Assembly: GCA_947631075.1 (NCBI GenBank)
Contig: CANRJU010000115.1
Coordinates: 1 to 7,908 of the forward strand
Source of the DNA: an uncultured Lachnospiraceae bacterium
GTDB taxonomy: Bacteria; Bacillota; Clostridia; Lachnospirales; Lachnospiraceae
Length of the DNA stretch: 7,908 nucleotides
Reading direction: 5' to 3'
Within the stretch, counting starts at the first letter, position 1. Each line of letters starts with the position of its first letter. The notes beneath the pieces were generated by a model that saw nothing but the letters and a program-made list of their open reading frames with translations, did no database searches and was not told the DNA's origin. Positions 1 to 5,750 of this stretch are shown one piece after another. A program made the translations under genes and the position numbers.

Positions 1-113
1 GGCTTCTGCGCAAACAGTACCGCCGTCTGCATGAATTGTTCCATCCCCTTCTCTGTATCATCCTGATAAAATAGATCTGAAATTTCAATTAATTTTTGTT
101 TTAATTCTCCCAT
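1..113 (-). CDS. small unrecognised protein downstream of maf (partial, 3' end missing)
   Basis: Only the first 37 codons are in the window. The start is ATG at 113-111, preceded by AAGGAG (127-122) at a spacing of 8 bases. The protein begins MGELKQKLIEISDLFYQDD and continues charged and probably helical, with no signal peptide or membrane segment visible so far. The ATG lies inside the 3' end of maf and the two reading frames overlap by 13 bases, so the gene is almost certainly co-transcribed and perhaps translationally coupled with maf. I do not recognise a family. From its position it could be a small helical protein of the flagellar or glycosylation locus, but that is inference from context only. 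Confidence 0.75.
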   Translation of the reverse strand, partial: MGELKQKLIEISDLFYQDDTEKGMEQFMQTAVLFAQK

Positions 114-1675
114 GATGACAGCTCCTTTTCAAACTCCTGTTGTACAAAGTCCAGCGCCTTCTCAAAACGAGTTTTTCTCGATTTATCATCCAGTGAACGC
201 ATATAACTGAGAATCAATTCTATAGCAGGAAACATCTCCTTTTTTTCCAACATGACTTTTTCATATCCCATATCCCGGATACTTTCAAGATCTTCTCTTG
301 TTTTTATAAATTCCTGTTTTAGATGCTCATATTCTTTCAGCGTAATATAAATGCGTTCATCAGCCAAAATATCTTCCCAAAATATATTCTGTTGATTTAA
401 TTCGGACACTGCTTCTTCTAGACTCATCTGCTTAGTACCGTGGATTTTAGCTCCTCCCTCTGTAGCATTAATATATTCTCGATCAGGAACGCTCCGAATA
501 ACCTCCTCAATCCATTCTCGCGTGATGGTCCAGTCATACCTTGAATAAACAATTCCTCCAAAATAACCTTCTGTATCATATCGCTTGTCCCTCTGAAAAG
601 ATTCATCATTGCGACCGGCCGCATGAGTAGATCCATCTGGCGCATAGGAGAGATCCTGACCACAAAAGATTATTTTTTTTGTTCCCAAATCCAAAAGTGC
701 TGCCACTACTAGGGTTGCAACACCCAAACGTACTGTCGTGCGAGCATTCTCAATTCCACAGATACGAAACAACGCTTCCAAATAGGGATGTGCGCTACTC
801 CATATCTTGTTTGCATGATTCTTTTTAGCCAAAGCTACTGGCGCATTGGGAGTAATCAACAGAGTAATTTCATTACATCTATCATCATCAAAGCAGCTCA
901 TATTCTTATTAGCGTCCGTGCAGGCGACCACATCCGGTATGATATCGTTTTGTAATAAATTCGGGAGAGCCGCGTCTACACAAAACATAAATGCTTTTCC
1001 CTTTATATCTTTCAGATACATCATATTTTTTTTCAATGACGGTCCTGCTGATACAATAATAACAGGAATATCCGAATTCCAATACTTTGCCAGTCTCATC
1101 AACGGAATCCCGTTCTCCATATATCTCACATTTCCAATAGGATTTCGAATCATATTTACAATAAAACGCTTCACAGATCCTTTCATTTGAAAAATCTCAT
1201 CCACCGTAGTATCACATGCCGTCTTTAACCACTCCATCTCACCGGCATAGCATCGGTCATAATTGATCTGTGCCCGTAATGGCGTAGTATCCATACAATT
1301 TGCATTCAAAAGGATCCTAAGCGCAAGATTCATTTTAGAACGATCGCTCTCCCCCACATAAAGTTCTACTTTTCTATTTGTCTGGATTTTCTTAAAAACA
1401 GAAGTATGCCGCATTTCCCGATACAATGCGTCATTTGGTTCATACACAAGAATTTTGCCGGGAACGATCTCAGTCAGAAGACGTATCAGCTGGCCGTCGC
1501 CCAGCCCGAACAGAATTACATTTTCCGTGCCGTCAGATATATAGCGTTTCGCCCACCTTTCCGCCGCGTACCGCCCGTCGTACAGGCTGCCGAGGCGCAC
1601 TTCCTTCCCCTCATGGGTGATGACAGGAACTTTATTGCCATCCTTTGCTGTAATCAATCTGCACTTAGCACTCAT
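101..1675 (-). CDS. maf: Maf-type motility-associated glycosyltransferase (DUF115/MptE-like)
   Basis: The protein of 524 aa matches the motility-associated factor family, which in other bacteria transfers nonulosonic (sialic-like) acids to flagellin Ser/Thr residues in the cytoplasm. Visible landmarks are an N-terminal Rossmann-like motif GLGDGQ (57-62), then the central DUF115 core with VIIVSAGPSL (205-214), CVDAAL (232-237), ACTDAN (251-256), GQDLSY (339-344) and INATEGGAKIHG (402-413), followed by a charged helical C-terminal tail (about 430-524). The ATG at 1675-1673 has AGGAGG at 1690-1685, 9 bases upstream. A candidate sigma-28 promoter lies about 220 bases upstream, so the leader is long and contains repeat copy 1. 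The 3' end overlaps the next gene by 13 bases. The first 240 bases are about 52% GC while several later lines are 35-40%, so the gene looks mosaic. Family assignment is firm; the sugar donor and acceptor are inferred. Confidence 0.88.
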   Translation of the reverse strand: MSAKCRLITAKDGNKVPVITHEGKEVRLGSLYDGRYAAERWAKRYISDGTENVILFGLGDGQLIRLLTEIVPGKILVYEPNDALYREMRHTSVFKKIQTNRKVELYVGESDRSKMNLALRILLNANCMDTTPLRAQINYDRCYAGEMEWLKTACDTTVDEIFQMKGSVKRFIVNMIRNPIGNVRYMENGIPLMRLAKYWNSDIPVIIVSAGPSLKKNMMYLKDIKGKAFMFCVDAALPNLLQNDIIPDVVACTDANKNMSCFDDDRCNEITLLITPNAPVALAKKNHANKIWSSAHPYLEALFRICGIENARTTVRLGVATLVVAALLDLGTKKIIFCGQDLSYAPDGSTHAAGRNDESFQRDKRYDTEGYFGGIVYSRYDWTITREWIEEVIRSVPDREYINATEGGAKIHGTKQMSLEEAVSELNQQNIFWEDILADERIYITLKEYEHLKQEFIKTREDLESIRDMGYEKVMLEKKEMFPAIELILSYMRSLDDKSRKTRFEKALDFVQQEFEKELSSWEN

Positions 1676-1725
1676 TTCACGCTTCCTCCTTGAAAATCCC
1701 GAATCCGCTCCCTGGATCGATCCAT
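1672..1725 (-). other. possible 17-codon leader ORF overlapping the maf start
   Basis: An ATG at 1725-1723 opens a frame reading MDRSRERIRDFQGGSVK. Its TGA (1674-1672) overlaps the maf ATG in the arrangement ATGA, the classical layout for translational coupling. The frame also runs straight through the AGGAGG of maf. Against it, the only upstream Shine-Dalgarno-like sequence is AAGG, about 14 bases away, and all three frames are free of stops over this short G-rich stretch, so the ORF may be chance. It is listed because a translated leader would bear on maf expression. Confidence 0.25.
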
Positions 1726-1772
1726 AATCGCTCGCTACGCCTTATGTTTTCCGCGACCTTCGCCTTAATAAA
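1677..1772 (-). pseudogene. possible 3' remnant of a lost gene in the maf leader
   Basis: One frame is open for 31 codons from the edge of repeat copy 1 to a TGA just before maf. It ends WIDPGSGFGIFKEEA, which reads like real protein rather than random translation, and KAKVAENIRRSER precedes it. There is no ATG, GTG or TTG start with a ribosome binding site, and an in-frame TAG lies exactly at the repeat boundary (1773-1775). One reading is that it is the tail of a gene truncated when the repeat and abrB segment arrived. Another is that it is a short intergenic repeat that happens to be open. I do not recognise the family. Confidence 0.22.
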
Positions 1773-1858
1773 CTATGGCAGGTCTCCCTGCCATAGTCTG
1801 TCACATTCTGATTATGAAGAAATCTTGTCTGGCTTGATTCGGATCAAGCCGACAATCT
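1772..1858 (-). repeat. 87-bp direct repeat, copy 1 (maf leader)
   Basis: This stretch is identical to 2375-2461 except for one base (G at plus-strand 1841, A at the matching position of copy 2), and that base falls in a hairpin loop. It contains two palindromic parts. One has an 8-bp stem around 1831-1850 (GGCTTGAT/ATCAAGCC). The other has an 11-bp stem, ACTATGGCAGG/CCTGCCATAGT, at 1772-1797; on the minus strand its loop is GAGA. Compared with copy 2 it lacks the outer four base pairs of the second stem and the T run, so it should form hairpins but not terminate. It lies downstream of the candidate maf promoter and would be transcribed in the maf leader. Confidence 0.95.
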
Positions 1859-1897
1859 ATTTAAAAGTTTGTCAGTACTATCTCTTCCTAACACTAT

Positions 1898-1924
1898 ATA
1901 TCGGAGCATATTTGGAATACTTAA
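1898..1924 (-). promoter_or_regulatory. candidate sigma-28 (sigma-D) promoter of maf
   Basis: On the minus strand TTAAGTAT (1924-1917) is followed after 11 bases by TCCGATAT (1905-1898). The sigma-28 pattern is TAAAGTTT-N11-GCCGATAA (GCCGATAT in Bacillus), so matches are 6 of 8 at -35 and 6 to 7 of 8 at -10 with exact spacing. Transcription should begin near 1891, giving a leader of about 215 bases before maf. The -35 lies in the block AGGGGTTAAGT, which is also present at the candidate flaG promoter. Function is inferred from pattern and context. Confidence 0.55.
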
Positions 1925-1962
1925 CCCCTATTTCTATTTTTTTTCAAAAAATTATATAAATT

Positions 1963-1984
1963 AAAAAATGTCCTTAACAAAAGG
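1963..1984 (-). terminator. weak possible terminator after abrB
   Basis: Downstream of the abrB stop a short stem, CCTT/AAGG (1984-1981 with 1975-1972, loop of 5), is followed after a few bases by six T residues (1968-1963) on the minus strand. The stem is only 4 bp, so this is marginal. The surrounding 1859-2006 stretch is AT-rich, and I see no coding sequence in it besides the maf promoter and this element. Confidence 0.2.
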
Positions 1985-2006
1985 TACAGTTCAAAGTTAA
2001 ATCTCT

Positions 2007-2261
2007 TCAATCCTTTCCGTGTCGTATCTCGTCAACCAGTTTCTGCACATCGTCTTCATTCTGCACACCGAGCTCTTCTGCAATTCCTGCAAAAGCGGCC
2101 TGGGCTTTATAAATGGCTTTGGCGGATGCGTTATTGATGACAACATCGCCGTCTTTATTTTGAAAAAAAAGAATCTTGTCGCCGGACTTAAGTCCGAGAA
2201 GTCGGCGGATTTCCACTGGCACGGTAATCTGACCATTAGAAGAAATTTTAGCTAAATTCAT
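2007..2261 (-). CDS. orphan AbrB/MazE-type (SpoVT-AbrB fold) DNA-binding protein
   Basis: The protein has 84 aa. Residues about 3-45 form a swapped-hairpin AbrB domain, recognised by KISSNGQITVPVEIRRLLG and then KSGDKILFF. Proteins of this family act as antitoxins that bind DNA and repress their own operon, or as stand-alone transition-state regulators. The C-terminal 35-40 residues (AKAIYKAQAAFAGIAEEL and on) look helical, as in antitoxins where this part contacts the toxin. The ATG has AAGGAG 7 bases upstream (2274-2269). A sigma-A promoter and a 16-bp palindrome lie just upstream. No toxin reading frame (PIN, MazF or RelE type) follows in the 150 bases downstream, so it is an orphan here. 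It sits between two direct repeats inside a flagellar cluster, suggesting a later insertion. Its target genes are unknown. Confidence 0.88.
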   Translation of the reverse strand: MNLAKISSNGQITVPVEIRRLLGLKSGDKILFFQNKDGDVVINNASAKAIYKAQAAFAGIAEELGVQNEDDVQKLVDEIRHGKD

Positions 2262-2288
2262 AAAAACGCTCCTTCCTGTACTTGAAAT

Positions 2289-2304
2289 CTAAAGAATTCT
2301 TTAG
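2289..2304. promoter_or_regulatory. perfect 16-bp palindrome, possible AbrB-type operator
   Basis: CTAAAGAATTCTTTAG is perfectly palindromic. It starts within a few bases of the predicted transcription start of abrB (about 2307), between the promoter and the ribosome binding site. This is where an autorepressor of this family would be expected to bind. The binding itself is inference. Confidence 0.45.
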
Positions 2305-2313
2305 GTTATTACT

Positions 2314-2342
2314 ATTATACTTCAAACAGGATGGAAAGTAAA
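2314..2342 (-). promoter_or_regulatory. sigma-A promoter of abrB
   Basis: On the minus strand TTTACT (2342-2337) and a perfect TATAAT (2319-2314) are separated by 17 bases. The predicted start is near 2307, about 45 bases before the ATG. It is independent of the flagellar promoters and downstream of the flagellar operon terminator. Confidence 0.65.
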
Positions 2343-2357
2343 TGTAAAATTTAATAT

Positions 2358-2404
2358 AAAAAAAGCGCAAACAGACTATGGCAGGTCTCCCTGCCATAGT
2401 CTGT
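2358..2404 (-). terminator. Rho-independent terminator of the flagellar operon
   Basis: On the minus strand a 15-bp perfect stem, ACAGACTATGGCAGG/CCTGCCATAGTCTGT (2404-2390 with 2385-2371), closes on a GAGA (GNRA-type) tetraloop. It is followed by TTGCGC and then seven T residues (2364-2358). The T run begins six bases after the stem, slightly further than ideal. It lies 65 bases downstream of the flgN/fliT-like stop codon and before the abrB promoter, so it should end the flaG-fliD-fliS-flgN transcript. Confidence 0.8.
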
Positions 2405-2461
2405 CACATTCTGATTATGAAGAAATCTTGTCTGGCTTGATTCGAATCAAGCCGACAATCT
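2375..2461 (-). repeat. 87-bp direct repeat, copy 2 (3' UTR of flagellar operon)
   Basis: It matches 1772-1858 at 86 of 87 positions. It begins 8 bases after the stop codon of the chaperone gene and includes the inner part of the terminator stem. It also holds a perfect 20-base palindrome, GGCTTGATTCGAATCAAGCC (2433-2452), whose stem extends with TTGTC/GACAA around one bulged A. Together the copies flank a 516-bp segment carrying abrB and the maf promoter. Confidence 0.95.
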
Positions 2462-2468
2462 CCCCACG

Positions 2469-2960
2469 TTATTTTGTCTGATTAAAGAAGTAAGACTGCG
2501 CCGCGTTGGTGTTGGTCATGTTCTTATAGTAGCTGGTTGCCGTCTTATTGTTCACGCGGAAATCCCGGATGATCTTTTTCTGGTTCGCCAGATAAATCTT
2601 CATGCGCTCGCTGTTCTGGCGCTCCAGAGCCTGAATCTTCACGCTCAGATCGGACACACTGGCAATATACTTCTGCATCTCCTGAATCTCGGCCCGATAC
2701 GCTTCCCGATCTGCCTGAAGCTCGCTCTTTACGGTTCGAAACAGCAGATCAAATCCCTCGTCTAACTGATTCAGCTCGGCAATTCCCTCGGCCTTTTCAT
2801 CCATGGTTCGCTGGAAACGCGCCTGATCCAATTCATCTTCCCGAAGCAGCGCTTCCTGCTCCTCGGTCAGCTTGCAGAGTGATTTCAGCACTCTCTCTTT
2901 GCGTTTCAAGGAGTCTGCCATCATAGTCACATATACGGCATTCTGACGCTTTTTCTCCAT
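2469..2960 (-). CDS. flgN: FlgN/FliT-type flagellar export chaperone
   Basis: A helical, highly charged cytoplasmic protein of 163 aa from the ATG at 2960-2958 (MEKKRQNAVY). It carries the features of clostridial FlgN-family chaperones: long amphipathic helices, an ELNQLDEGFDLLF segment near the middle, KIQALERQNSERMK, and a C-terminal tail with TSYYKNM and SYFFNQTK. FlgN/FliT chaperones hold hook-associated proteins (FlgK, FlgL, FliD) for the export apparatus. Position directly after fliS is where Bacillus carries fliT, so fliT is an alternative name. Start choice is uncertain. An in-frame TTG at 2981 adds 7 residues and has GGAGG only 4 bases away, while the ATG at 2960 has only G-rich sequence upstream. 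It is the last gene before the terminator. Confidence 0.75.
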   Translation of the reverse strand: MEKKRQNAVYVTMMADSLKRKERVLKSLCKLTEEQEALLREDELDQARFQRTMDEKAEGIAELNQLDEGFDLLFRTVKSELQADREAYRAEIQEMQKYIASVSDLSVKIQALERQNSERMKIYLANQKKIIRDFRVNNKTATSYYKNMTNTNAAQSYFFNQTK

Positions 2961-2986
2961 ATTTCCACATCCATCCCCCAATCCGC

Positions 2987-3007
2987 CTCCGGTTTTTGCT
3001 GCCGGAG
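2987..3007 (-). promoter_or_regulatory. hairpin covering the GGAGG upstream of the flgN-like gene
   Basis: In the 29 to 50 bases between fliS and the chaperone gene, CTCCGG (3007-3002) can pair with CCGGAG (2992-2987) on the minus strand, with a 9-base loop. This would bury most of the only good Shine-Dalgarno sequence (GGAGG, 2990-2986). Translation could depend on ribosomes leaving fliS or on a factor that opens the stem. The element is short and may be incidental. Confidence 0.3.
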
Positions 3008-3010
3008 AGC

Positions 3011-3391
3011 TTATTTCTGGCCTACCTTATTCAGCCGCATGACTTCTTTCCATGTATCGCGCATTTCCCGGATGTACTTGAGCGCATCTTCCACGATCTC
3101 CGGGTCCTTCTGCATATTGGCCTCTACCAGACGGCGGTAAATGTACTCGTACACACGCTCAAAATCCTCCCAGACCGGATATTTCCGGTCTAAGGAGCCG
3201 CGCAGCTCCGTGATGATATTCTCGGCTTTGCGGATGTTATTATGGGCGCCTTCTACGTCTTTCTTCTCCATGGCCATAATCGCCATATTGCAAAAACGGA
3301 TGGCTCCATCATACAGCATCAGGACAAGCTCTGCCGGTGACGCTGTCATTACTGCGTTTCTCAAATACATGTTTGCTCTGTTGGAATCCAT
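3011..3391 (-). CDS. fliS: FliS, flagellin export chaperone
   Basis: The protein has 126 aa, the usual FliS length. N-terminal MYLRNAVMTASPAELVLMLYDGAIRFCNMA is the FliS signature: a tyrosine, the T-A-S/T-P loop and the first helix. Later segments follow the four-helix bundle: NNIRKAENIITELRGSLD, then the YEYIYRRLVEAN region. FliS binds the C-terminal D0 region of flagellin in the cytoplasm, prevents premature polymerisation and helps delivery to the export gate; in Bacillus it also influences how much flagellin is free to titrate FliW. The ATG (3391-3389) has AGGAGG 6 bases upstream (3403-3398). It sits 52 bases after fliD and belongs to the same transcript. Confidence 0.97.
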   Translation of the reverse strand: MDSNRANMYLRNAVMTASPAELVLMLYDGAIRFCNMAIMAMEKKDVEGAHNNIRKAENIITELRGSLDRKYPVWEDFERVYEYIYRRLVEANMQKDPEIVEDALKYIREMRDTWKEVMRLNKVGQK

Positions 3392-3443
3392 TCCTATCCT
3401 CCTGACCTGCTTACAGCTTTATCACCTACAAGGACCTGCGGAA

Positions 3444-5696
3444 TCAGCCTCCCATAAGGCTGGACAGGGAGCTCTGCTTGGACTGGAGTTCCGCCATGGC
3501 CTTCTCCATCGCTGTAAACTGATCGTAATAGCGGTCTTCCATCTCGGCCAGCTTATCATCCCAGTCATCCAGCTCTTCCTCATAATCCTTGAGGTCGCTC
3601 TTCATCTTAATATCCTGATAGAATGTAAGGGCGCTGCTGTAGTTCGGCACGGCCGACATCTTCTGACCCATGGCCTCGCGGAGATTGGTAAATATGCCCG
3701 AGAGAGCTTTTACGACTGACTCCGGATCATTGGTCAGAGCCGCTTTCAGCTTATCGTCCTTATCACCGTATACCGAGTCGTCCGGATCGCCGTAGATGTG
3801 AAGCTGTCCGCCCTCGGTCCAGTCGGTAGATGTCATGATGCCAAAACTGGAGAGCGCGTAGTTCTTTCCATTGACGGAAACCTGGCTCATCATAGCCGAT
3901 CTCATGCTGCTCATAATGCCATCCAGCGTGCTGTCGTTGCGGAGCAGGGAATCCTTGATCTTCTTCTCCCAGAGCTCTACATCCTCGTCGGTCATGCTCT
4001 CTTTTTCCTCACTAGACAACGGCTCATAGCCCTTGGCCGACTCAGCGTTATAAAGGGTGTACATCTCCTTCATGACGGAATTGTACTCTTTCAGGAAATC
4101 CTTGACACTGTTATAAATGCCGTCTATATCCGTGTTTACGGAGAATGAAATCGGTCCGTCCGTCTTGCCCGTCAGCTCAATGGTAAGGCCGTTAGCTGTG
4201 ACTGTCGAGGAGGAAGAAGTGAGCTCCGCGCCGTTGAGCAGAATCACGCTGTCGGACGCCTCTACAAGAGCCATGCCCTCCGGTGCACTTTTTCCATCGT
4301 TAGCCGCGCCGTTTACCTTCACAGTTCCATCTGCCACTTCGATATTCGCCAATCCCAACTTGTCAAGCGCAGATTCGCCGGCATTGCGGCGGGCAGAACT
4401 GTCCATTTTTGCATAATCATTGACAGCCGACGTGATATCGCTTTTAACCGTATCATATGTCTGATCTGTCACACCAGCAAATGCAGCCACGCCAGACTTG
4501 TAATACTTCTGTTTCGCCTCGTCCCCTAAACCGTTAATATCGTCAACAGTCTTTCCTCTCAGAGCGGCAGCTTTAATATCCTGCTTTACAGTTTCATCAT
4601 TGGCAACCCTGTCATTAACATAAGTCGTGGTGAGTTCATCCGCTTTTTTCTCCAGAGCGGCTTTGTAGTCTGCCTCTGCCTGATCTTTAATATAGTCTTC
4701 TTTGGTCTTTCCTTGATCATCCAGTTTCTGTCTTTCTTCAGCGCTGAGAGCCTCATACTTCTCACCATAGGACTTTTTAAGCTCATCCGTAACTTCACCA
4801 CTATCTGCATAATACTTCGCCTTAAGTTCCGAATCACTCTCTGCCGTGGTATAATTCTCATTATATTTCTCGCTATAAAGCTTCGCCTTTACATAATTCT
4901 CCGCAGCGTTATTGGCAATCGCCGTCTTTGTATCCGTAGCTGCCTTTGCCAGCGTATCCAGCGCCTTATCATATGCGTCGCCTGATTCACCCGATGTCTG
5001 CAGCGCTGTGATGGCGTCGTCTACCTTCTTGCGGTTCTCCGTGGACATATTGCTATAACCCACCGCATCCCGGATGGCCTGCTGCTTATCTAATTCGTCC
5101 TTCGTGATAGCAGAGGACGTAATAGAGAATGCGTTCTCCAGACCGCTGTCCTTGCTGCTGATGAAAAATCTCTTCTGCGCCGTGTCAAAGTTCGCGTTGA
5201 GTCCCGCGTTCTTGAGCGCATTCGTAAAGTCAGCAATCGTGGAGCTCTCGGTCACAATGAACTTCTCGGTCTTGTCGCCGTTCTTGATCACGATTTCCTG
5301 ATTCACAAGATCCTGATCGATTGTGGAAAGCTTCGTGTTTGTGGAGCTCGCATCAATCTTGCCACCGGTCAAATACTGCGCCGTAGCGACGTTCTTGACC
5401 TCCATGGTATAGTTGCCGTTGACCGCGTTGATCCCGGCGGTGACATTCGCCTTGGACGTATCGGAAACGGTAGCCTTCTTAGCCTTATAGGTGGCCTCCA
5501 TCTGCATCTTGGACACATACTTGTTGTACAAATTAACCAGCTTAGAGTTCAGATCCGACCAGGCGGTCTGCTTCCACTCCAGCTTCGTCTTGGCCTGCTG
5601 GACCTTGGTCTTTTTCATGCTCTGTACGGACATCAGCTCTGCCACAATGGCCTCTGTATCCAGTCCGGACATGAGCCCGCTCATACGAATCGGCAT
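3444..5696 (-). CDS. fliD: FliD, flagellar filament cap (HAP2), with large internal insertion
   Basis: The protein has 750 aa. N-terminal RMSGLMSGLDTEAIVAELM (4-22) and WSDLNSKLVNL are the FliD N-terminal D0/D1 signature. The C-terminal domain contains ISFSVNTDIDGIYNSVKDFLKEYN (about 516-539), the LSSFGI segment (615-620) and a terminal coiled coil (about 697-745) ending QSSLSSLMGG. FliD forms the cap that folds flagellin monomers at the filament tip. Between about residues 195 and 445 is a lysine-, alanine-, aspartate- and tyrosine-rich helical segment. It interrupts what would otherwise be continuous D2/D3 sequence and makes the protein considerably longer than many FliDs of 450-550 aa. I see no cysteine in the whole protein. 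The ATG has GGAGG 7 bases upstream, in the loop of a small hairpin. fliS follows after 52 bases. Confidence 0.96.
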   Translation of the reverse strand: MPIRMSGLMSGLDTEAIVAELMSVQSMKKTKVQQAKTKLEWKQTAWSDLNSKLVNLYNKYVSKMQMEATYKAKKATVSDTSKANVTAGINAVNGNYTMEVKNVATAQYLTGGKIDASSTNTKLSTIDQDLVNQEIVIKNGDKTEKFIVTESSTIADFTNALKNAGLNANFDTAQKRFFISSKDSGLENAFSITSSAITKDELDKQQAIRDAVGYSNMSTENRKKVDDAITALQTSGESGDAYDKALDTLAKAATDTKTAIANNAAENYVKAKLYSEKYNENYTTAESDSELKAKYYADSGEVTDELKKSYGEKYEALSAEERQKLDDQGKTKEDYIKDQAEADYKAALEKKADELTTTYVNDRVANDETVKQDIKAAALRGKTVDDINGLGDEAKQKYYKSGVAAFAGVTDQTYDTVKSDITSAVNDYAKMDSSARRNAGESALDKLGLANIEVADGTVKVNGAANDGKSAPEGMALVEASDSVILLNGAELTSSSSTVTANGLTIELTGKTDGPISFSVNTDIDGIYNSVKDFLKEYNSVMKEMYTLYNAESAKGYEPLSSEEKESMTDEDVELWEKKIKDSLLRNDSTLDGIMSSMRSAMMSQVSVNGKNYALSSFGIMTSTDWTEGGQLHIYGDPDDSVYGDKDDKLKAALTNDPESVVKALSGIFTNLREAMGQKMSAVPNYSSALTFYQDIKMKSDLKDYEEELDDWDDKLAEMEDRYYDQFTAMEKAMAELQSKQSSLSSLMGG

Positions 5697-5699
5697 AAT

Positions 5700-5712
5700 G
5701 ATTCCTCCAATC
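5700..5712 (-). promoter_or_regulatory. GGA-loop hairpin over the fliD ribosome binding site
   Basis: On the minus strand GATT-GGAGG-AATC places the fliD Shine-Dalgarno GGAGG in the loop of a 4-bp stem. CsrA proteins bind GGA presented in hairpin loops at ribosome binding sites and block translation. With csrA and fliW upstream, this is a plausible CsrA target, but the flanking bases do not match the full ACA-GGA consensus. Confidence 0.3.
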
Positions 5713-5750
5713 TTTAAATTCTCTTACTCATCAACTCTGCTATCGCTTTA

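Noticed and set aside
1690..1959. Plus-strand 89-codon open frame across the maf leader
   Set aside because: It runs antisense through the repeat copy and the sigma-28-like promoter, has no ribosome binding site, and its translation has no recognisable character.
1859..2006. Remnant of a toxin gene downstream of abrB
   Set aside because: The stretch is AT-rich with frequent stops in the minus-strand frames, and no PIN, MazF or RelE motif can be read in it.
1772..2461. A CRISPR array or insertion sequence suggested by the repeats
   Set aside because: There are only two copies 603 bp apart, no regular spacers, no transposase and no terminal inverted repeats around the segment.
3141..3719. Plus-strand 192-codon frame opposite fliS and fliD
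   Set aside because: It is a shadow of two certain genes on the other strand and has no plausible start context.
4586..4861. Minus-strand 91-codon frame inside fliD
   Set aside because: It is an out-of-frame reading of the Lys/Ala-rich fliD insertion, full of Arg, Lys and Met runs typical of a frame shadow.
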